NCBI RefSeq assembly: GCF_007725405.1
Contig: NZ_CP042163.1
Coordinates: forward strand, 496,001 to 560,000
Source: Shouchella miscanthi
GTDB taxonomy: Bacteria > Bacillota > Bacilli > Bacillales > Bacillaceae_D
Direction of reading: 5' to 3'
DNA length: 64,000 nucleotides
Shown: piece by piece, positions 58,383 through 64,000 of the stretch
How positions within the stretch are numbered: position 1 is the stretch's first letter
How the letters are laid out: the number at the start of each line of letters is the position of its first letter
The notes under the pieces: generated by a model
The model's input: only the letters and a program-made list of their open reading frames with translations
What the model was told of the DNA's origin: nothing
Database searches by the model: none
Program-made: the position numbers and the translations under genes

Positions 58383-59237
58383 ATGCCAAATGAACGAACA
58401 GCGATGATGTATTTTCCAGATTCGACCCACGCTTCTTCTTTAAAAGTGGTACAGGAGCCAACAAGCCAAATTCGCGGCTTTTACTTCAAAAAGAGCCTTT
58501 TAGCAGAGGTAGAGAAACTTGAGCACGCCAATAACTATGCCGTTTACTTTCTTATCTCGGATGTCGATGAACCAAGTATCTACATTGGTCAGTCGATACA
58601 CGGCATTAAACGATTAAAAGAACACTTAAAGCAAAAAGACTTTTGGCAGTTTGGCATTTTATTTGTTACCGACAATAATAGCTTCGATAAGCAACTCATT
58701 GATTTTCTTGAATATGAATTTATCCAGCGCTTTAACGCTTCGACTTATATTGTAGAGAACCGGGATATGCGCATCAATAAGCCGAATGTTAATTGGTATA
58801 TGGCAGCAGCAATGAACACATTTGCTGGGCAAATTACCTTCTTGCTAGAAGCATTAGGCGTGACAATAAAGCAAGCAAAGCAAGTAGAGTCGTATGAAGA
58901 AGAGCGAATCTATTACCCAGCCGAAAAAAACCACCCTGCTACCATCTATCTTCACGATGGACAATTTGTGATTACAAAGGGCTCTACCGTCCTCTTTCCA
59001 CAAGAGAAATTAAAACACTATAAAGACGAGGGAAAACTCTATCAGAAATTAAAAGCAAAAATAAACCAACTCATTCAAGCAAACCAAGCTGAGCCCATCG
59101 ATGAAAAATCCGCTCGCCTAACAGAAGACATCGTGTGTCCAAGTCCAAGCTATGCGGCAGACTTATGTAGCGGTGCGTCAAAAAATGGATGGGAATATTG
59201 GCAAGGATTAAGGGAAGAGCGGGAGAGGTTAGGGTGA
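58383..59237 (+). CDS. GIY-YIG nuclease-family protein with C-terminal DUF4357
   Basis: A 284-residue protein. The GIY-YIG-type core reads NYAVYFLISDVDEPSIYIGQ, then IKRLKEHLKQKDFWQFGILF and LEYEFIQRF with Glu. The C-terminal stretch GQFVITKGSTVLFPQEKLKH to the final GWEYWQGL is DUF4357-like. Start ATG 58383 has GAAAGGA 11 nt ahead; a GTG at 58314 gives an N-terminus that looks non-coding. It sits in the accessory region near BREX but is not one of its known components. Confidence 0.82.
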   Translation: MPNERTAMMYFPDSTHASSLKVVQEPTSQIRGFYFKKSLLAEVEKLEHANNYAVYFLISDVDEPSIYIGQSIHGIKRLKEHLKQKDFWQFGILFVTDNNSFDKQLIDFLEYEFIQRFNASTYIVENRDMRINKPNVNWYMAAAMNTFAGQITFLLEALGVTIKQAKQVESYEEERIYYPAEKNHPATIYLHDGQFVITKGSTVLFPQEKLKHYKDEGKLYQKLKAKINQLIQANQAEPIDEKSARLTEDIVCPSPSYAADLCSGASKNGWEYWQGLREERERLG

Positions 59238-59381
59238 AGATAAAATTTCACTTTAATTAATTGAAGCAAACTATTTTCAGTTCTAATCGCTAACTTGCAT
59301 GCGTCCCAGGGCTTGAAATTTCTTTCATGTCACTAATAAGAAACCAGTCTCTTACATAAATTCCTTGTTTTTTAAGATTGA

Positions 59382-59969
59382 GCTGAGCTTTATTTAAGGA
59401 AGTTTTTCTTCAAGCAAAATCGAGATGACTATGTTTTAAGCACAAAGATCGGTCGCATCATAGAAGACGAAACAGAAGAAAAAGAAGGTCTCTTTACGAG
59501 TGTATGAACGAACAAAATTATTACAACAGACTATTCGGCAGAGGCTAAACACACTTAGTTTATGAGCAACCCCATACACTCTTCTTATCATGAAGACACC
59601 CTTTGCATAATTGTGCCTGAAGTCGGACGATCACAATCATCATTGTTTTAGGTGCATCGTATAGTTCCGAAGCATTACTTGGCGGGAATTACTATAATTA
59701 CGGCGACGCTCCATCTAACGTTAAAACGAAAATTGATGAACTAATAGAAATAGCAGAGTCTCATGGCGTCAGCCTAAAAGCATCGGCTCTACAGTTTACA
59801 TCGGCTCATCCAGCTGTAGCGGTGGTCATTCCTGGATCAACCCGAACTGATCGCATTAACGAAGGCCTAGAAGCCTTACAAGAGACGATCTCAGAAGCAT
59901 TCTGGCAGGAATTAATTGAAGAACTGAAGAACAACTCATCTCAGCGGTTGCGCCATTGCCATTGTATAG
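59382..59969 (+). pseudogene. Decayed duplicate of the aldo/keto reductase gene
   Basis: DNA parallel to 47652-48470 with frameshifts, small insertions and a central deletion. Readable parts include ATHSTD-like fragments, VPEVGRSQSSL, LASKASALQFTSAHPAVAVV and VIPGSTRTDRINEGLEALQ, the last matching the intact protein (VIPGSTRPDRIKEDLNALQ). The N-terminal 57 codons are missing, and so are about 237 nt corresponding to 47826-48063. Flanking terminator DNA is also duplicated. Confidence 0.88.
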
Positions 59970-60603
59970 GGAAGACATCCAGTGGGTGGTGGATGTCTTT
60001 TTATCTGAATAGAACGAGTCAAAACTAAATAATGAGGTAGTTGGACTGTATTTAATGTAACTATCTTAATCTAGCTCTGCATTAAAAAGCAACGAATAAA
60101 ATTGTTCGATTGATATATCGCCTTAGTTTCTTCCAACAAGGCTGATGGAGCGCACGTAGTTTATATTTTTAGAGAAGTCTTTCGTTTTATTAGGAGCAGG
60201 TGGTTTTTTAAAAGATATAAAGCTGATAAAAAAGATTGTAGTGAAAAGAATAATCGATTTTAGAATGATAGAGCCTCCAGTCATGTATCTTTTTTACATT
60301 CAAATAGAAGCTGCTTTTCAAAGCGGAAATAAATATAATTTTTTAGGCGGTGGATTTTGTGAAAACGACTCATACCCATATAACTGTTTCTTGTGGATTT
60401 TCTAAAACCTGTTTAGCAAATTATGTACGAAATAACCATTCTCCGTCTGGTAAGTAGATATAAAACATCATATCGTGAGTGTGTACAAGGATTGGTAATT
60501 GGCGGAATAGTCCTCCTAAATAATCAATTTGTTAAATCTTGTTTTTTAAATTTAATAAGCTTAAAATAAATTTTAAATAAGAATAGGATAAGAGGTGAAT
60601 TGT
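59970..60603. other. Gene-poor region ahead of the BREX operon
   Basis: The first about 75 nt parallel the DNA downstream of the intact aldo/keto reductase. A minus-strand frame at 60118-60282 (hydrophobic MTGGSIILKSIILFTTIFFI) lacks a ribosome site. -35 TTGTTT (60539-60544) and -10 TAAAAT (60562-60567) with 17-nt spacer are the probable BREX promoter. Confidence 0.5.
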
Positions 60604-60867
60604 TTGGAAGTGAAGTTATTTTATCGAACCCAAAGAGATCTAGCTGTAGATCTAAATAAATTAATTGATTCATATTGGAACGAAGATGTTAAAGAAAATG
60701 AGCTTGTAGCTACTGTTAAATACATATATGAAAATAATACTGAAAAACTAATAAAGAATAACGAATTCACTAAAGTGGTTCAGCAACAGTGCGGAAAAAG
60801 ACGTTTAATCGTTGTGGAGAAAATATTGGAGAATCTAAATTATAGAAGTGATGTATGGAAGGTATGA
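60604..60867 (+). CDS. Small BREX-associated protein (first gene of the operon)
   Basis: An 87-residue protein (LEVKLFYRTQRDLAVDLNKL, then IYENNTEKLIKNNEFTKVVQ). Short genes of this type precede brxA in Bacillus BREX operons (a TIGR04540-like small protein; recalled, not checked). AAGAGGTGA lies 6 nt upstream of TTG 60604. Its stop lies 5 nt before the brxA start, so they are cotranscribed. Function unknown. Confidence 0.65.
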   Translation: MEVKLFYRTQRDLAVDLNKLIDSYWNEDVKENELVATVKYIYENNTEKLIKNNEFTKVVQQQCGKRRLIVVEKILENLNYRSDVWKV

Positions 60868-60871
60868 TAGG

Positions 60872-61480
60872 ATGAAGAAAGAATTACATTATTCTTCAAG
60901 TTTAAATGGAGCATCTTTTTTATTATATGAGTTAAAGCAAGTTCTAAAGTTAAAGCATATTGGTTTATCTACTGAAGAAATTAGGAGAAAGGTAAAAGAA
61001 GAAAATTTGTTTCAATTCAACAATTTAGGAAGAATTAATAGGGCATTACCTTCTGTTATAAAAAGGGCAAACGTTATAGACAGTACTCTTACCAACTTAA
61101 TACTAAATGGTCCTGTTGAAGTAGGGAAAGTGCTTAATTTGTATGCAATTATGAAAACCGATGTGCTTTTCTGTGAGTTCATGGAAGAAGTTATTAGTGT
61201 CAAGCTAAGAAATAGTGATTATCTAATAGAAAAAAAGGATGTAAACATCTTTTTTATTTCTCAATCGGAACAAAGTGAGCAAGTCTCAAATTGGAGTGAA
61301 ACAAATATACAAAAATTAAAAAGGGCATATATGCAAGTATTATTTGAATGCGGAATTCTGAAGTCTAGACAAGGTAAAGAAATGAATAGGTTGTTTATTG
61401 ACGAACAGATCAAAATTCATCTCTCTCACAATGGGGACGATCGCTATATAGTAGCAATGGGTGAGGAAGCTATTATATGA
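60872..61480 (+). CDS. brxA: BREX protein BrxA (DUF1819)
   Basis: A 202-residue protein matching DUF1819/BrxA: YSSSLNGASFLLYELKQVLK, then GLSTEEIRRKVKEENLFQFN and PSVIKRANVIDSTLTNLILN. BrxA is a small DNA-binding-like BREX component required in type 1 systems. ATG 60872 follows GGAAGG by 9 nt. It overlaps brxB by 4 nt (ATGA). Confidence 0.88.
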   Translation: MKKELHYSSSLNGASFLLYELKQVLKLKHIGLSTEEIRRKVKEENLFQFNNLGRINRALPSVIKRANVIDSTLTNLILNGPVEVGKVLNLYAIMKTDVLFCEFMEEVISVKLRNSDYLIEKKDVNIFFISQSEQSEQVSNWSETNIQKLKRAYMQVLFECGILKSRQGKEMNRLFIDEQIKIHLSHNGDDRYIVAMGEEAII

Positions 61481-62043
61481 GCAATTTAAAGGCTAGGGCT
61501 GACAAAATTGTTACGAAAATTAAAGAAGAAAAGTTTATAAACGGTCGTGGATTAGGTAATGAGATTAGTTTTTATGTCTTTGATTATCAACCTAGTCAAG
61601 AATTATATATGAGGGATTATGTTCAGCGCATAAAAAAACAATTAAATTACGACGGTTCTAACCGAAGAATTATTGAATTTGATTTGTATAAAATGCTTAT
61701 CGAAATCACAAAAGAGAAAAGAATATTTGAACGTATATCTGAAATGGAAGAGCGTCAAGGGAAAGAGGCATTGTTCAAAGCGATGACAACATTTGCTAGA
61801 CCAGAAATCTTTTTAAGTAAAATTAAAGAGCAAGTGGATGGCTATAATGTAGTGTTCCTCACTGGAATAGGCAAGGTTTATCCATTTGTACGGTCTCATA
61901 ATATTTTAAATAACTTACAAGAAGTATTGGATGATGTACCTGTTATCTTGTTTTTTCCAGGTGAATATGATGGTCAGTCACTACATTTGTTTGGAAAGTT
62001 TAAGGATGATAACTATTATCGGGCATTCCGATTAGTCGATTAA
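61477..62043 (+). CDS. brxB: BREX protein BrxB (DUF1788)
   Basis: A 188-residue protein of the DUF1788/BrxB family: LGNEISFYVFDYQPSQELYM, VVFLTGIGKVYPFVRSHNIL and VPVILFFPGEYDGQSLHLFG. It is part of the BREX core together with BrxA and the BrxC ATPase. The start overlaps brxA, and brxC begins 17 nt later. Its exact biochemical role is not settled. Confidence 0.9.
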   Translation: MSNLKARADKIVTKIKEEKFINGRGLGNEISFYVFDYQPSQELYMRDYVQRIKKQLNYDGSNRRIIEFDLYKMLIEITKEKRIFERISEMEERQGKEALFKAMTTFARPEIFLSKIKEQVDGYNVVFLTGIGKVYPFVRSHNILNNLQEVLDDVPVILFFPGEYDGQSLHLFGKFKDDNYYRAFRLVD

Positions 62044-62060
62044 TGAGGTAGGGGATAAAG

Positions 62061-64000
62061 ATGATCATTAAAGATATGTTTCAGAAAGATATTGAACGTG
62101 ATATTCGTGGGGTCATAAAAGTAGCTCAACAGGACGAAGAAAACATCTATCAGGAATTAGATGAGTATGTTGTTACTCGTGAATTACAAAAACACCTTTC
62201 TAAGTTTTACGAGAATTATCAGAAAGGGATTAATGGTGCAACTGATAAAATGGGGGTTTGGATTTCAGGTTTCTTCGGTTCTGGTAAGTCACACTTTTTG
62301 AAGATACTCGCTTATTTGCTTGAAAATAACAATGTTAAAGGGAAGCAAGCCATTGAGTTCTTTCAAGATAAAGTACAAGATCCACTTGTCTATGCGAATA
62401 TGCAAAGAACGGCTGATGTGGAAACAGAAGTCATCCTGTTTAATATAGATTCAAAAGGGTCACTTGATAATAAATCCAAAGAAGATGCCATACTTCGTGT
62501 CTTTATGAAGGTATTTTATGAACACCGTGGCTATTATGGAGATATACCTGGTGTAGCTGAAATGGAAAAGTATTTAGATAAACAAGGGATCTATGGTGCT
62601 TTTAAAGAAGAATTTGAAGTCGCGGCTGGTGAATCATGGGAAGAACGCCGTAATAGCTTTTATTTTGATGCAGATTTTGTAATTGCTGCCTTAACAAAAG
62701 TCACCGACATGTCGGAAGAATCGGCTCGTAATTGGTTTGAAAACGGTGTTAATAATTTTGAAATTAGTATTGAAAAGTTTGCGAAGGACGTAAATGAGTA
62801 CATAACAAGTAAGGGGAAAGATTTTCACCTCATTTTTCTTGTGGACGAGATAGGCCAATACATTGGAGATAACCGTAATTTGATGTTGAACTTGCAGACA
62901 GTAGCAGAAGACCTAGGAACCCATTGTAAGGGGAAGGTTTGGATTATGGTGACTTCCCAAGAGAGTATTGATAGCATTATCAAAGTCAAAGGCGATGACT
63001 TCTCACGTATTCAAGGGAGGTTCGATACAAGGCTTTCTCTATCCTCTATCTCAGTTGACGAAGTAATTAAAAAACGTATTCTATTGAAGAAAGATTATGC
63101 TCATGACAAATTGAAGGTTCTACATCCTGAAAAAAGTGCTATTTTAAAGAACTTGATTAGTTTCAGGGGAAGTACAGCAGATTTACGTGGTTATGATAAT
63201 GAACAGGAATTTGCTGATGTTTACCCGTTCATTCCTTATCAATTCAAATTGTTACAAAGCGTATTTGAGCAAGTAAGAAAACATGGTTCTTCTGGTAAGC
63301 ATTTATCTGAAGGGGAGCGTTCTATGTTATCGGCTTTTAAAGAAGCTGGTCTTCAATATAAAAATGCTGAAGAAGGGACACTCATTCCATTTTATGCTTT
63401 CTACGACACAATTAAGGAATTCCTGAGTCCTTCAATATCGAGAGTGATTGAAGGGGCCTATGAGAATCCTATGTTAAAAGATACTGATATTAATGTGGAT
63501 CTATTGAAGGTTCTATTCATGATTAAGTATGTAAAAGAACTTCCAGCAAATCTCGACAACATTGCCACTTTAATGGTTACACATATAGACGAAGACAAGT
63601 TGCAACTTAAAGAAAAATTAAAAGTCTCTTTAAGAAAATTAATCTCTCAAACGTTGGTACAGAAAAATGGCGATCATTATATCTTTTTAACAGATGATGA
63701 ACAAGACATTAATAGGGAAATTAAATCTTTAAATATTGATGAGGACATCGTTAAGCGAGAGTTAGCTAACTACATTTTCCAAGATTTATACGATGAAAAA
63801 CGTTTTCGTTACAACAGTGAATACTCATTTACTTATAACCAGAAAATGGATGAGAAAAACTATGGAAATCAAACATCTAACATTGGAATGCAAATTCTTT
63901 CTCCATTATCTGACCATTATCATAAGTCTGAGCAGGAACTCATGATGATGACTTCTGGAAACGGAGAGATGACCATTAAACTTGGTGGAAATGAAGCTTA
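62061..64000 (+). CDS. brxC: BREX ATPase BrxC (3' end beyond the window)
   Basis: The frame is open from ATG 62061 to the window edge; 646 of the expected about 1200 residues are present. Walker A is GFFGSGKSHFLKIL, and Walker B is in HLIFLVDEIGQYIGDNRN, as in the DUF499/BrxC family. BrxC is a large AAA-like ATPase of BREX, a defence system that methylates self DNA and blocks phage replication. GAGGTAGGGGATAAAG precedes the ATG. Downstream pglX, pglZ and brxL are expected outside the window. Confidence 0.92.
   Translation, partial: MIIKDMFQKDIERDIRGVIKVAQQDEENIYQELDEYVVTRELQKHLSKFYENYQKGINGATDKMGVWISGFFGSGKSHFLKILAYLLENNNVKGKQAIEFFQDKVQDPLVYANMQRTADVETEVILFNIDSKGSLDNKSKEDAILRVFMKVFYEHRGYYGDIPGVAEMEKYLDKQGIYGAFKEEFEVAAGESWEERRNSFYFDADFVIAALTKVTDMSEESARNWFENGVNNFEISIEKFAKDVNEYITSKGKDFHLIFLVDEIGQYIGDNRNLMLNLQTVAEDLGTHCKGKVWIMVTSQESIDSIIKVKGDDFSRIQGRFDTRLSLSSISVDEVIKKRILLKKDYAHDKLKVLHPEKSAILKNLISFRGSTADLRGYDNEQEFADVYPFIPYQFKLLQSVFEQVRKHGSSGKHLSEGERSMLSAFKEAGLQYKNAEEGTLIPFYAFYDTIKEFLSPSISRVIEGAYENPMLKDTDINVDLLKVLFMIKYVKELPANLDNIATLMVTHIDEDKLQLKEKLKVSLRKLISQTLVQKNGDHYIFLTDDEQDINREIKSLNIDEDIVKRELANYIFQDLYDEKRFRYNSEYSFTYNQKMDEKNYGNQTSNIGMQILSPLSDHYHKSEQELMMMTSGNGEMTIKLGGNEA

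Noticed and set aside
60118-60282. 54-codon minus-strand hydrophobic frame before BREX
   Set aside because: No convincing ribosome site and no recognisable family; left as part of the gene-poor region.
1-64000. tRNA, rRNA, T-box or insertion-sequence ends
   Set aside because: I found no tRNA-like cloverleaf, rRNA segment, T-box GGTGG core or terminal inverted repeats with transposase; only recombinase relics are present.

Overview
The window looks like chromosomal DNA of a spore-forming, low-GC Bacillaceae bacterium, probably an alkaliphile-type Bacillus relative (Alkalihalobacillus/Shouchella-like; inference from gene content and AT-leaning codon use, not a database match). Supporting evidence is a gerA-gerB-gerC germinant receptor operon, strong AGGAGG-type ribosome binding sites, frequent TTG/GTG starts, OhrA/OhrR, BlaR1/BlaI and many GNAT acetyltransferases.

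Layout. 1-9.1 kb: end of a germinant-receptor operon, then small housekeeping genes (methyltransferase, thiamine-binding protein, isochorismatase-like hydrolase, alpha/beta hydrolase, OhrA/OhrR with a dyad operator, a mini-WYL protein behind a LexA-like site, GNAT). 9.3-14.2 kb: a sulfur-scavenging operon (DUF2292 peptide, SsuE-type FMN reductase, NtaA/SnaA-type monooxygenase, SsuA/B/C-like ABC importer). 14.6-22.3 kb: SH3-amidase, acetyltransferases, an SDR and an unusual surface-anchored acetamidase-family protein with a C-terminal LPQTS signal. 22.3-27.2 kb: a PTS disaccharide locus (ChbG-type deacetylase, GntR/UTRA regulator, GH4 6-phospho-glycosidase, IIC-IIA-IIB) with a good cre site; the ChbG+GH4 pair suggests N,N'-diacetylchitobiose.

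28.4-37.0 kb: a class III lanthipeptide cluster. It has an ABC ATPase/permease pair, a small membrane protein, a three-domain LanKC synthetase, five tandem 45-residue precursors ending in a labionin-type Ser-x2-Ser-x2-Cys motif, a SAM methyltransferase and an ABC exporter. This is the best candidate for undescribed biology. A long repeat-bearing leader precedes it, and a strong hairpin without a U-tract separates the precursors from the methyltransferase.

37-52 kb: PepSY/YtkA pair, YvrJ+amidase, and two paralogous CNNM/CorC membrane proteins. The first has a roughly 260-nt leader with M-box-like blocks; both appear to use a Shine-Dalgarno sequence brought near a TTG start by a hairpin. Then DinB, GH5, VOC and aldo/keto reductase genes, and a class A beta-lactamase divergent from blaR1-blaI with two TACAnnTGTA operators.

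52-64 kb: an accessory region with a DUF1906/peptidoglycan-binding protein lacking a proper 5' end, lipoproteins flanked by a serine-recombinase and a tyrosine-recombinase remnant, a GIY-YIG nuclease, a decayed duplicate of the aldo/keto reductase, and the start of a BREX phage-defence operon (small leader gene, brxA, brxB, and brxC running off the edge).
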